Source of the DNA: Gordius sp. MW1
Taxonomy: Eukaryota > Nematomorpha > Gordioida > Gordea > Gordiidae
DNA: 64,000 nt
Assembly: GCA_964036665.1 (NCBI GenBank)
Contig: OZ038527.1
Coordinates: 4,464,001 to 4,528,000 of the forward strand
Direction of reading: 5' to 3'
The notes beneath the pieces are model-generated. The model worked only from the letters and a program-made list of their open reading frames with translations, had not been told where the DNA came from and did no database searches. The first letter of the stretch is position 1. Each line of letters begins with the position of its first letter. Shown one piece after another: positions 34,701-44,700 of this stretch. The position numbers and the translations under genes are program-made.

Positions 34701-37700
34701 TTTTACATGCTACATGGCAGATTCAAAAAGTGTCGAACAGAAAGTTGTGGGAACGTTATTTACATCGGAGGGCAGAAATTATGGAAGATAACGCGGGAGA
34801 TCACAACGAAAAACTCCTATTTCACGGTTCGCCCTTCGTTGCCGCTATCGTTCATAAGGGATTCGACGAAAGACACGCCTACTTGGGTGGCATGTTTGGA
34901 GCTGGTAATAATTATGATACACGAGAAAATAGACTAGGGGCCATTCCATAACAAATCAAAACGTTTTCGACCGACCATTTCAGATCAGGATAATTTTTGG
35001 TGAGGGTGTAGGTCTCATTTATTATATTAATTTCTAAAAGTTTTAGCCATTTTGGGCCAATACTTTTTAAGTTATGGACGTTTAAAGGGCCAAAATCACG
35101 TTCGGGAGCGTTTTATGGATTTTACTCTTTTTTCATATTTTTGAAAGTAATAGCGTTATTCACTCAAATTTTGGTGCATTTTGTTCTTAAAAAAATTCTC
35201 TATCGAAATAATTTAACCAAAAACCTCAAACTTTTGCGGTTAATTTTTTGTGGTAAAATTAGTAAAAAATTATAAAAACATATTTCTCCGGTATATGAAA
35301 TCACCAATTTCACATTGTGAAATCCTTTATGACCCATTACCATATTTCAATCATAAAAAGTTTGGGAGCGGCTACGAGATGGTCAAAAATTCGAAAAATT
35401 GCATTTCCAACAAAAATATTTATAGATGGCGGTATAATCAATTATTACAAGAACACATTATGGTGTTTATTTTTTATCAAATTGCAAATTTATAAAGAAT
35501 ATATGGTAAATAATTAATGTTGGAATAAAAATAAACTTAAAGTTGATATTTTTTTCTGCGCAATTGGCAATTATCCGAGTTTGAAAATTAGATCTTGAAT
35601 TTTAACTTGAATGATATAGGGGTATGCTAAAATTAATATGAGGTAAAAATAAATAAATACTAATATGATGGCATAATTGCTCTATATTTTAATTTTTGTA
35701 TTGATAATCTATGCTAAAAATAAAAAATTTATGCAGGATGAAAGGTATTTTAAAAAAAAAATTGGCTAGTTGTGACCATTTTTTATTTTAATTAAACCTA
35801 AAGTTATTTTCAAACTCGGTTACTTGCCCATCGCGTAGATAAAATTTCAAAATTTAAGTTGATTTTTAATCCAATATTATTTATTTACAATATATTTTGT
35901 AAAAATTTGCAATTTGGTTAAAAAACAAATACCATAATATGTTTGAAATTTTGTTGAAATAAAGATTTATAATACGATTCCGGTTGGGGTTTTTATAAAG
36001 AGGGCCCGATTTACGACGGGTGGAAACCGCGAATCAAATAAGAATAACTCTAATTTATATGTCATCTAGGACACATTTTAAATTAGAGACTAATTTGACT
36101 AAATTATCCCTATCTCTTTTAGAATGTGACTTGAAAATGAAAACAGACATATAACGTTTTCGCTCTTATTGGAGCTCATCAGCATGCCATAGTTAATTCT
36201 CTAGTCACATAGTAATCGAGATAGCTATATATAAGGCCAAATTAGATTTTCACGTTTACGGTGTTTAAGGATAAAACTATATAAGGCCAAATTAGATTTT
36301 CACGTTACCGTAAACGTGAAAATCTAATTTGGCCTTATATATAGCTATATCGATTACTATGTGACTAGAGAATTAACTATGGCATGCTGATGAGCTCCAA
36401 TAAGAGCGAAAACGTTATATGTCTGTTTTCATTTTCAAGTCACATTCTAAAAGAGATAGGGATAATTTAGTCAAATTAGTCTCTAATTTAAAATGTGTCC
36501 TAGATGACATATAAATTAGAGTTATTCTTATTTGATTCGCGGTTTCCACCCGTCGTAAATCGGGCCCTCTTTATAAAAACCATAATATGTTCTTGTGATA
36601 ATTGGTTATACCGCCACATCTATAAATATTTTTGTTGGAAATGCAATTTTTCGAATTTTTGACCATCTCGTAGCCGCTCCCTAACTTTTTACGATTGAAA
36701 TATGATAATGGGTCATAAAGGAAAGGAGTTCACATTGTAAAAATGGTGGTTTCATATACCGGAGAAATATATTTTTATGATGTTTCACTAATTTTCCCAC
36801 AAAAAATTAACCACAAAAGTGTGAGGTTTTTGGTTAAATTATTTCGATAGAGAATTTTTTAGGAACAAAATGCACCAAAATTTGAGTGAATAACGCAATT
36901 ACTTTCAAAAATATGACAAAAATAGTAAAATCCATAAAACGCTCCGAACGTGATTTTGGCCCTTTAAACGTCCATAACTTAAAAAGTATTGGCCCAAAAT
37001 GGCTATAACTTTCAGAAATTAATCTAATATATGAGGCCTACACCCTCACCAAAAATTATCCTGATCTGAGATGGTCCGTCGAAAATCTTCTTTTTTTTTG
37101 ACGAATCGACATGGAATGGTCCCTAGTTCATTTTAATATGGCCCCCAAAAATGTAAAATCGAAATTATGGCAAACATTATTTTTATGGGTTGGTTTTGAA
37201 AATTTTGGATAAATAGTTGTATAGGGCGAACTTGCATATCTCCTATTATAATTTTGATTCTAGAGCTGCCGCGATTTGACTTCAACAACTATAGTAATGA
37301 CTTGCGAATTGTTAAAATGCAATTCTTTTACGGCTTTGCCTTGATTTTGTTTTGGTTTGGGTAGAATTTTGTGGCATTTCTAAAGCGGCCTGACTCAATT
37401 ACGTCGGAAATGGAATAAGTTTACTAATTACAAAAATGATTATATGTTGGTTTAAACGCTATCGCAGGGATATATTTCGCTGAAAACTCGTCTAAAAGTA
37501 ACCAATACGTTCACGGAATCTCGGGAGGCAACGGGTGTTTTGCCCATAAAGATCGCTCTTGCTACGGCTGCATCAGGTAAATTCATGATGGTCCATTATA
37601 ATGTCTCGTAGACTATTTCATTTTTCGCGAGATTACTTCTAGGAAATTTATAGTTAAATTCCAATACGTTTTCAGTGGCTAATTATTTTAGTTTAGAAAT

Positions 37701-38451
37701 ATTTTCTGAAAATTTTGCAATTGATAAAGTGAGTAATAATGAAGGCCAAAGTTTTAATCTGAAGGATTATGAAAATTGCGTGGAGGGAAGTGCCTTTTTA
37801 AAGAATATATCTCAACTGAGCTCATAAGTTTGGAATCGCAAATTGATTGTAACTAATAATAAATGCGTCTAGTCAAGAGTGCATTTTCCTGGTTTTACAA
37901 TAAAATTTATTTTTGCGTCTTAACCCTAACCATATTAAACCCAATAACCTATAAAATTTTAAAACAACCCTTATAGCCCCTATAAACTCTACTACATATA
38001 TAACGAAGTGAGTGGACGACCTAAAAATCATATTAGAAAAGCATTTTGAATTTTATACAATACATTTGTGATCTTTAAGCTCACTACGAACTCTCTCACA
38101 CACTATCAGGTCGACTTAAAAATAGTTCTTATTTTACCTCTTACAACAATAAAAAATATTTTATTTTAAATAAAGTATAAAAAGGATAAATGTTTTTGGT
38201 TCAGACAAGTCATTTTGTGTCGGGTGAGTTTGGGGAAGTCGTTTCCCCAATTTTCCGCCATAAAAATGGCTCATTCCCCGCCCGGACACCATTCGGTAAG
38301 TGGGAAACCGAGTGCGAACGGGCTACTCTACTCCGAATACGTTATCTACCGAGGCGAACAAGCCTATCCCGAACACCTCATTACCTATCGCATCAAAAAA
38401 CCGGAAAATGCCGATGAGACGGACGAAAACTTCCGAACGCCCGCCAACTAG
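16769..38451 (+). CDS. TNKS: Tankyrase, poly-ADP-ribose polymerase
   Basis: It adds poly-ADP-ribose to proteins bound by its ankyrin clusters (axin, telomere and spindle factors in known animals). Twenty exons in consistent phase give about 1278 residues (human TNKS 1327): 16769-16958, 16996-17220, 17265-17360, 17403-17610, 17929-18182, 18575-18732, 18814-18945, 19557-19731, 21689-22043, 24166-24279, 26446-26716, 27211-27379, 28750-28891, 29630-29786, 30232-30525, 31249-31372, 33389-33621, 34721-34904, 37468-37576, 38205-38451. Ankyrin clusters fill residues about 25-885 (repeats such as [15 protein letters not shown] and [13 protein letters not shown]), a SAM domain about 957-1018, the PARP domain about 1045-1278. 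The catalytic His1134, Tyr1163 and Glu1241 and the zinc ligands Cys1184, His1187, Cys1192, Cys1195 are all present with human spacing. A poorly conserved insert rich in Thr, Lys and Ser (about 480-550) lies in exon 9. Exons 9, 11, 12 and 15 are GC-richer than the rest. Looks intact; splice sites are inferred. Confidence 0.95.
18223..18424. repeat. TAGTGTTG hAT-like MITE, copy 1
   Basis: In tankyrase intron 5. Ends CAGTGTTGTAAAAACGGCTG and CAGCCGTTTTTTACAACACTA with long inverted arms containing GGGTTTTGTTTGGTC and GACCAAACAAAACCC. Related copies lie at 25963, 27401, 27819, 33212, 38642 and 59080. Confidence 0.75.
19028..19260 (+). repeat. Hairpin repeat with hammerhead-like motif, copy B
   Basis: In tankyrase intron 7. 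The left flank TTAGCGCCATCTAGAGGC with TTTTAATTAGAGAGACT is the inverse of the right flank of copy A, so both ends of the family are inverted repeats. The ribozyme-like part is listed separately. Confidence 0.7.
19145..19227 (+). ncRNA. Hammerhead-like motif, copy B (mutated core)
   Basis: Same order as copy A, with inner stem I GGCATA/TATGTC (all six pairs possible), stem II GCTCT-AATA-AGAGC, GAA and AACGTT. The core reads CTGGTGA (19171-19177), an A-to-G change at an invariant position, so this copy is predicted inactive. Confidence 0.6.
19364..19515. repeat. GGGCGTAGCC MITE
   Basis: In tankyrase intron 7. Ends CATGGGCTAGCCAG and GCAACGCCCATG around GGGGGCGATAATG and a C-run of 14. Confidence 0.6.
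19850..20165. repeat. Mosaic repeat with GCTATGCAATTTATGGG and TATATAATAAACATAAAT blocks
   Basis: In tankyrase intron 8. Contains GCTATGCAATTTATGGGCTCG, shared with 5514 and, inverted, 6190, 21410 and 50930. It also has two copies of an approximately 65-base unit starting TATATAATAAACATAAATAA. A third copy of that unit lies at 20372. Confidence 0.5.
20150..21120. repeat. Tandem satellite, unit about 120 bp
   Basis: About seven diverged copies in tankyrase intron 8 of a unit with TGACTATTATGATTGTTCC, TTTTTGGCCGTCCGCTGGC, GCTGACCAATGG and ATGACCATTGGCCAAAATG. Each unit contains a small palindrome (CCAATGG and CCATTGG). A single inverted unit occurs at 5655-5710 inside the fold-back element. 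The ORFs found here are repeat artefacts. Confidence 0.7.
21340..21535. repeat. Inverted copy of the 5400-5580 segment
   Basis: In tankyrase intron 8. Reads as the reverse complement of 5425-5580: TTTAATACCCCCCTATAGGC, CCCATAAATTGCATAGC, then CCTTCCCACGAGGGCCGAAG. Confidence 0.65.
22234..23539 (+). mobile_element. Mariner transposon, broken transposase
   Basis: A 1306-bp element in tankyrase intron 9 with a TA target duplication on both sides (22232-22233, 23540-23541). Inverted ends are TTGGGTTGAGGAGAAAGTTCG and CGAACTTTTTCCTCACCCTAA. The transposase starts at ATG 22407. It has an N-terminal HTH region ([19 protein letters not shown]) and [10 protein letters not shown], followed by the catalytic motifs VTGDDKWW (D1), LLHDNARPH (D2) and [13 protein letters not shown] (D3, mariner D,D34D). 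One in-frame stop (about 22576) and at least two frameshifts (about 22850-22890 and about 23340) break it, so it is dead. GC content is higher than the surrounding intron. Confidence 0.92.
24287..24440. repeat. GGGCGTAGCC MITE at a splice donor
   Basis: Begins TATGGGCGTAACCAAGG seven bases after the donor of tankyrase exon 10 (exon end 24279) and ends near CTCTAATCCC. Long G- and C-runs. Confidence 0.6.
24918..25071. repeat. GGGCGTAGCC MITE
   Basis: In tankyrase intron 10. Ends GTGGGCATAGTCAGGATTGG and CTAGCTACGCCC. Same internal layout as the other copies. Confidence 0.6.
25963..26116. repeat. TAGTGTTG hAT-like MITE, copy 2
   Basis: In tankyrase intron 10. Ends TAGTGTTCTAAAAACGGCTG and CAGCCGTTTTTACAACAACACTA. 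The flanks CTGTAAAA and CTGTGAAG agree at six of eight positions, consistent with an old 8-bp hAT target duplication. Confidence 0.7.
26698..27216 (+). repeat. 19-bp direct repeat bracketing tankyrase intron 11
   Basis: The same 19 bases (TCCTACGCTCGAGCGCGAA) occur at 26698-26716 and 27198-27216, exactly 500 bp apart. The intron donor lies immediately after the first copy. The acceptor AG is inside the second. CTAACG precedes both copies. The repeat is GC-rich like the exons, unlike the AT-rich intron between. Confidence 0.85.
27401..27553. repeat. TAGTGTTG hAT-like MITE, copy 3 (diverged)
   Basis: In tankyrase intron 12. Contains AGCTGGGTTTTGTTTAGTCG and, inverted, CGACTTATCAAACCCCAGCT. The terminal TAGTG bases are lost. 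Confidence 0.55.
27819..28432. repeat. TAGTGTTG hAT-like MITE, copy 4, split by a LINE
   Basis: In tankyrase intron 12. The left part starts TAGTGTCTTGTAAAAATGGC and runs to about 27928. The right part resumes after the LINE tail with GTTGATTAGTCAAACCCAGCC. Confidence 0.6.
27929..28396 (+). mobile_element. 3' fragment of the RLE LINE
   Basis: A 5'-truncated insertion of the LINE found at 11364-14537. It encodes [27 protein letters not shown] and, after a short deletion and frame change, the same C-terminal part ending LDEDDE. It ends in an A-rich tail (28365-28396). By eye it is about 95 percent identical in protein to the other copy. The catalytic PD...D signature is present but the gene is only a tail. 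Confidence 0.8.
31430..32044. repeat. Cluster of three GGGCGTAGCC MITEs
   Basis: In tankyrase intron 16, at 31430-31597, 31648-31796 and 31901-32044, the last with a long G-run. Orientations differ (the first starts with the AATTAGAGGGGGGC side). Ends read CATGGGCGTAG and CTACGCCCATG. Confidence 0.65.
32215..32835. repeat. piggyBac-like non-autonomous element
   Basis: In tankyrase intron 16. TTAA flanks both sides (32211-32214, 32836-32839), and the ends are CCCTCGAGAGTATT and AATACTCTCGAGGG, the layout of piggyBac elements. Subterminal blocks TACCCCACG and CCCCACGAATA are also inverted. The 66-residue minus-strand ORF (32408-32608, with [10 protein letters not shown]) could be a transposase remnant but is not convincing. 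Confidence 0.75.
33212..33365. repeat. TAGTGTTG hAT-like MITE, copy 5
   Basis: In tankyrase intron 16, ending only 23 bases before the acceptor of exon 17. Ends TAGTGTGTAAAAAGAGC and GCCGTTTTTACAACACCACTA. Confidence 0.7.
36126..36208 (-). ncRNA. Hammerhead ribozyme-like motif, copy C
   Basis: Minus strand. Core CTGATGA intact, stem II GCTC-CAATAA-GAGC, GAA, AACGTT palindrome, predicted cleavage after the following A, inner stem I GGCATG/TATGTC, outer stem GTGACTAGAGAAT with ATTTTCAAGTCAC. Mirror image of copy D about 150 bases away. Confidence 0.7.
36361..36443 (+). ncRNA. Hammerhead ribozyme-like motif, copy D
   Basis: Plus-strand mirror of copy C with identical core. GTGACTAGAGAAT opens and AAGTCAC closes it. 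A read-through transcript of the palindrome would contain one sense motif and one antisense motif. Confidence 0.7.
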
Positions 38452-38641
38452 TTTTGTCACCACGACAACGAGGATAAAGAATAAGAAAATGCCTTTTTGA
38501 CTAATCAAAATCCTTAATCTTTTGTCCGATGTAGATAATACAGACCCAAAAATTCTACTCAAAACGCGCACCCTCTTTTCGCTGATAAATTTCGTAATAT
38601 CTCGTACGAAACTCAAATTCTCAATCGCTGGATGTTAAGAT

Positions 38642-38820
38642 TAGTGTTGTAAAAACGACTGGTTTTTGTTTGGTCGGCCTTTGGTTTTAGTCGAATAAAC
38701 ATAAACAGACCAAAATTTTTAGTCGCATAAGCAGACCAAATGTTTTTTTGGTCAAACTTCGGTCTATTTATGTAACCAAATGTCGACCAAACAAAACCCA
38801 GCCGTTTTTTTACAACACTA
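38642..38820. repeat. TAGTGTTG hAT-like MITE, copy 6, with target duplication
   Basis: Just downstream of the tankyrase stop codon. Ends TAGTGTTGTAAAAACG and TTTTTTTACAACACTA. The flanks GTTAAGAT (38634-38641) and GTTGAGAT (38821-38828) agree at seven of eight positions, which assigns the family to the hAT type. It contributes an AATAAA at about 38694 that the tankyrase transcript might use. Confidence 0.8.
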
Positions 38821-38828
38821 GTTGAGAT

Positions 38829-39840
38829 ATATTTATTTTAACGTAAAATGGGTGATGATATGTCTACGTTAGTAATCTGCTGGTTAGCCACCATTATACA
38901 TTACCACATGTGGATTGTTGTTTTCCGCAACATACACCGTTTTTAAAACCCTGCCCCCCCCCCCCTATTTATTTAGGTATATTTATAACAAATTACTATA
39001 CATTTTTATTTTCCATAAGAATCGCAATTTTAGTTTGCTCCTGCCCTTTTTGGGCTTTGGATTTGTTGTCAATCGAAATTTTTAGTATTTTAACACTATC
39101 ATGACTCTTTACAGCTTCGTTTCATCTCTCAAAACAGGCATGACAAAATGTGTTTGCTTTAGAAAAAAGAAATGTTATATGTCAGAGTTATTGTCGTCCT
39201 TATGCATTATCAAGCGTTTATGTAAGATAGCAACTTCGAATCATTTCATATTTCACATCCAAAAGTATTATAAATTGGTTTAAGAGCGAAACTTTTTTTT
39301 TAATTAATAAATCTGGTTATATATCCGTAATTTGTCACCAAAACGCATGTACCAACCATTTTGCTTCAAATATCCGTGAGGTTGTCTAATTATTTATTGG
39401 CGTCATACTTTAAGCTGTATAAAAGCGTTGTTCGTAACTTTTTATCCATTTTTTCCAAGAATATTTTATATCGTTTTTGTCCCTGACCCTCACATTATTA
39501 TGTAAATCTCAAGTTTCGTACTTAATTTAAATAATTTTTATCGAACATCATTATTCAAGTATATATGTATGCTATATGAAAAAGATTAATAGCAAGTTAA
39601 AACTTCCCACTGCCAAACCGTTTCGAAACGTATTAATGACATTTATATACATATTTAAAAAGATTTATATAAAAAAATTACCGGTTTAAATCAGAGATCA
39701 GCTTTGTTAGAATTCTTCTGCTCGAACCAGGCCCAATTTTATAAATGATTTGCCCGCCCGAACCCTTCTATAAATGCCAGGATTATTAGAGCAGGCCGAA
39801 CTGCCCAGCCCGAAATAACGTGTTTTAAAATTTTTGGCAC
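38829..39840. other. Intergenic, mostly featureless
   Basis: AT-rich. A stretch at 39695-39840 with GCCCGCCCGAACCC-type blocks seems to be one end of an inverted-repeat element whose other end (GTGCCCGCCCGAAAG) lies at 40971 beyond the Helitron. No gene seen. Confidence 0.4.
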
Positions 39841-39844
39841 TAAA

Positions 39845-40829
39845 TCTTATATATAAAAATGAAACTATGTGTGTATGCCGCCACCAATTTTGGAAAACTA
39901 CCAGACCGATTTGGCTCAAAATTTCACCCTGACACTCCGGAGCATGTTTTAAGATTTGTTCGAGCCAAATCGGTCCAGTAGTTTTCGAGTATTCGTACGC
40001 GTTGCACTGTATACGGAAATAGAACAATAGAAGTAGAACATATAGACACATAGACTAGATAGACTGCTTATGCCGGGAACCGGTCAAAGTAGCAGAAAAA
40101 AAGCAGCCAAATTGGTCAGAACTCATCAAGATCACGATTGATCAGGAGGGTTAGGGTTAGTGTTTTAGGTCAGTGTTTTAGGATAGGGTTAGGGTTAGAT
40201 GCACATCAAATTCCCTCCCAATTTGAGATTTAATTTAATATATTGATTATCTAAAAGTCATATTTTTCTGCTACTTTTTCATCATTCTGCTACTTTGACC
40301 CCTATCCCTCATGCCATATGTTGCATATGGTTAATTGTGTGTCATATTTTCCTCCATTTTGAAGAGGGCAACTGGTGTATTTTAACCATGTAATTTTGCG
40401 CTCAGTCAATTTACCTTCCTCACTAGTTTATAAATTAAAACGAACGTCAATAAATTAATATTATACAAAATAGCAATCAATATCGATGGCGTTATTTTAT
40501 TAAACAAACTTTGATCGCATTTTTAATTTTTAAGTATTTTTTAAATTATATTTATTGTAAAATGCTGTTTTTGATATCTACCCAATTCAATATTTTTTAT
40601 TTACCTTTTTAAGATTATTTAATTTGCGAAAATTACGCATTTCTATTTGATCACCACTTTACAATGTGCCTTTCAAAATGGTGGAAAAAAGGGTACACAT
40701 TTTGTGCGTTGATGACCAGTCTAATTTTTACTTCAATAACCGCTTTATCATCATATATGCCCTAAAATTCCAACATAATTTAATACACCCGGGTAAATGG
40801 CAAAACAAAGTTTGCCGGGTTCATATAGT
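39845..40829 (+). mobile_element. Non-autonomous Helitron, interrupted
   Basis: Starts TCTTATATATAAAAATGAAA after an A and shares CGCCACCAATTTTGG and ACCGATTTGGCTCAAAATTT with the shorter copy at 44117. It ends GTTTGCCGGGTTCATATAGT. About 650 bases (roughly 40045-40710) are inserted relative to that copy, including the TIR element at 40078. Confidence 0.7.
40078..40305. repeat. TIR element with a telomere-like core, second case
   Basis: Inverted arms GTCAAAGTAGCAGAAAAA and TTTTCTGCTACTTT...CTGCTACTTTGAC surround GGGTTAGGGTTAGTGTTTT, AGGTCAGTGTTTTAGG and GGGTTAGGGTTAGATGCA. This is the same core as in the element at 204-489, though the arms are unrelated. Confidence 0.65.
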
Positions 40830-41720
40830 AACGTTATATTTTTTGAAAAATTTTATTTTAATTTCTCATTTTTTTAACAAACATTATACAAACAAATATA
40901 AAGTGACAAACTATAGACGAAAACAATATAATACATATTTTTAAAAATCATTGAGCCCGATTCTAATTATGGTGCCCGCCCGAAAGTTAAAATTTACGAC
41001 AAGCAGGCCTAGATTTTATGGTCTCTGTTTTAAATTGCTAATCACAAAAGTCAACCGTTTTAAAGCCTTTAATCCCTCTGTAGACTTAAAAAATATTTAG
41101 TTTTCTACCTCATTATTTTTCACATTCAATGTATTATATTTAGGGCTAATATCCTTAATTCGTGGAAGATTTATTGTAAACCCAAAATACAGTGCGTAAA
41201 AATATTTAGAATAAGAAAGTGAGCTATGTGTTATGTGTCGGTATCACAAAATAAATAAATAATCATTGGTGATAATATATAAATAAATGATCGAGGGAGG
41301 ATAAATATTGAATAATGACTAGAAAATAGCGAATCACAACGATTATAAGTTATAAATGACAATAATTGAACGGCTAACAAAAGATTATTGATAATATAAT
41401 TAAATAAATATATAATCACTTAGGTAAAATAGCGTAACGTGTATAGTGTAAAAGCAGATATAATAATAATATATCACAAATAGGTGTTTAATGGTGAAAT
41501 TGTAAGAAATATATTAAATGCTAATAATATAAAAAATTATTTTGTTAAAATCAGAGCTCTTTAATCTATAAGTTTGGAATAAAGATTGGCATAGCATGTC
41601 ATCTGTTCATTATTCTTGCCCACGAGGTAAATCTAAATTAAAATTTTGGTCAATTTAAATTTACTATATTAGCCAAACCCCAACTAAAATGATCTACAAG
41701 TAACTAAAAAGGGTTTTAAC
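40830..41720. other. Intergenic between Helitron and macroH2A 3' end
   Basis: Very AT-rich with many ATAAATAAAT and TAATAATAT stretches. It should include the macroH2A 3' UTR on the minus strand. No clear polyA signal can be chosen. Confidence 0.35.
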
Positions 41721-41732
41721 ATGTTTTAAATA

Positions 41733-44700
41733 TTACTCATAATTTGAAAAACATATGTCTTTAATAAAAGCAGACGAACCGTTAAAAATATTTGTGTAAA
41801 AAAATGGTAAACAAATTATGTCATACTATTATTGCTATTTAAATTTTATTCTATTAAAAAGCGGATAATAAAGTAATTTACCTGATCAAGGGAAGAGTTT
41901 GTGCATGAATTGCAGTATTTAGAGATTGATTTAAAAATTGCTTCGGCATAATCTGCTATGGTAAATCTTTAGAGAATATCATATGAAATTATTAACATTC
42001 CATTGGTCAAGTTAAAAAAACTAACACAGATGGTAGAGAAGGCCTCAAAAACCCCAAACTTTAATTTCTTTTGAAGCCTTTACATAATATGTTCATTTTT
42101 ACACAATATTTAATCTAATGATTTCGTTGTTTAGTTCCACTAATAAACTGTCATTCAGGCTAGTAACTTAAAGCAAGCTAATCCTTCTAAGTCTGAGAAT
42201 CATGGCAACTTGCATAGAGCCAGTCGAGGTGAAAGGTCAGTTATTAACAATTTTTTTAATATTTTAAGGTAATTAACTTTTAACCCTCCGTTGGTCAGGT
42301 CAAAATCCTAACACGGATGGTAAAGGGGGTCATGATGACCCCAAACTTTTAATAGCTATAACTTTGTTGTATTATGATATTAACTTTAGAAAATTTTAAA
42401 GCTTAATACTAAAACTCTTATCTGTAAATTAAAATATTACTTTGGGTATTTGAACAAGTTGTTATAATTTTATAATTACAATTAATGCAACCCCTAAAAT
42501 TTCCCCCTATGTGACTATATTTATTCATAACAATTTCCCCCCCCCCTTTCATAATTTAATTTATAAGATCATATAAAATAAGGTTGCAACTATAGCCATG
42601 CACGGGTGACCCGAAACCCGATCCGACGCTCGGGTTCGGGTTGAAAATTTTAAAATACCTTCGGGTCGAGTCGGGTTCGGGTTGAACATTTTATAATAGT
42701 TTCGGGTCGGGTCGGGTTGAAAAATTTAAAACGCTTTCGGGTCGGGTCGGGTTGAAGGTTATAAATCTTATATTGCATAACAAACATATCTTTCAAATTA
42801 ATGCTATTACATATAAAACATTTTTTGATAAATTTGAAATGTATCATTAATTAATCTCAATTCATTTAATTGATTTCTTTGTAATTCACTTCCTATTTTT
42901 GTATCTGGCCAATTTCAAACTCAACATAAAAATATATAATAACTATACTATTTATTATTAATTAAATGCATTATAAATCAACATAAATTACAGAAGCTGA
43001 TTGACAATAAATTCTATAGAGTGGAAAATAATTTGGTTGGTAAATCCAAGGTATGGGAATTGTTTGATTTCATATATGACGAAAATGACAAAAAAATAGA
43101 CTTTGTTAGATGCTCAACCTGTTCTGAAAGCTGAATTTATTTTGGCAAATCAATTTAAAATATTTAAAACGCTTTCGGGTCGGGTTCGGGTTGAAAATTT
43201 AAAAACGCATTTGGGTCGGGTCGGGTTCGGGTTGAAAATTTAAAAACGCTTTCGGGTTGGGTAGGGTTCGGGTCGAAAATTAAAAACGCTTTCGGGTCGG
43301 GTTAGGGTTGAAAAAAAGTGACTTTGCAGGGCTCTAGTTGGAACTATAATTATAAAAAATTTGGCATAAAAAAACCTAAAAACAAAAAAAGATAGAGATG
43401 TCCAAACTTATGGAATTTTTGGCCCTATGTTTTTTAAAGTAAAAAAGTTACTATTGATCTTAGCCATTATTTTTCTAATTTTTGGACTTCAATTAAAATT
43501 TTTTTAATAGAAATACATTATAGAAGGTTAGAATGAAGAATAAGAAAAAAATCTAATTGTAAAATCTTAAAACAAAAATTTTATGAGGCTCTAAAAATAG
43601 TAGATTTTGTGTAAAAAATGAGATTTCCTACAAGTTTTCTTAGTTTAAAATTTAAATAATTTTGGATTGAAAAGGTAAAGTTTAAAATAGTCAGTTTATA
43701 ATTAAACAATGGTAATATAAGTTCATGATTTTTGGAAATTTGGCATAAAAAACATCAAAACAAAAAAATAGAGTTGTCTAAACTTAAGGAAGTTTTGACT
43801 TTTTATTTTTTGAGACAGAAAAGTTTCTATTCTTATTGTTCATCTTAGTTTAAGATTTTTACATAGAAATACATCATATAAGGTTGAATTTGAGAATATG
43901 AAAATAATCCTCATGTAATATCTTACAACATACATTATATAAGGCTATAAAAACAGTCAATTTTGTAATAAATGAGACTTTTTACACATATTTAATATCA
44001 AATTTAATTTGTTTTAAATTATCAAGAAAGTTTTAATTTAGTTACTTTATAAACAGACATTACATAAGCTTATTAATATGATTTTTTAGTCTATTAAAAC
44101 CAAAGCTACTATAATATCTTGTATATAAAAATGAAACTATGTGTGTGTGTGTATATATGCCGCCACCAATTTTGGAAAACTACCAGACCGATTTGACTCA
44201 AAATTTCGCAGTTTATTTTTGACACTCCGGAGCATGTTTTAAGATTTGTTCAAGCCAGATCGGTCCAGTAGTTTTCGAGAATTCGTACGCGTTGCACTGT
44301 ATACGGAAATAAAAGTAGAACATATAGACATCAAAATTTATTTTTACTTCAATAACCGCTTTATCATCATATATGCCCTAAAATTCCAACATAATTTAAT
44401 ACACCCGGGTAAATGGCAAAACAACGTTTGCCGGGTTCATCTAGTCTTAAATAAATATGGCCTTTCCTATTATTGAAATATATTATATTTATTTACATAT
44501 AGCTAAATATTTTTAACAACATAAACTCTTCTACAGATAACCCAAAATTTTTCATATGATCTATTAATTTGTATTAATTATTTAGCTAATTAGGGACTAA
44601 GCCAAAGCAACGCTTGGCCGGGCACAGCTAGTTAACTATAAAGTATAAACTCCTCAAACTAATATTTAATGTTTATTTATTTGGGACCACTAGATAAAAT

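Larger units (their letters stand above)
34938..37122. repeat. 2.2-kb palindromic element in tankyrase intron 18
   Basis: The left arm (34938-36240) and right arm (36300-37122) are reverse complements over almost their whole length, except for about 515 bases (35475-35985) present only on the left. The outer ends, GGGGCCATTCCAT and ATGGAATGGTCC, are flanked by CTAG on both sides. The centre (36245-36340) is a further tight palindrome (GGCCAAATTAGATTTTCACG and its inverse). Two hammerhead-like motifs lie in opposite orientation next to the centre. No coding capacity recognised. A shorter relative is at 59008-59525. Confidence 0.85.

Noticed and set aside
34650-34720. Additional tankyrase coding sequence upstream of exon 18
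   Set aside because: The open frame before the acceptor at 34720 matches a repeat flank seen at 3570 and 62840, not tankyrase.
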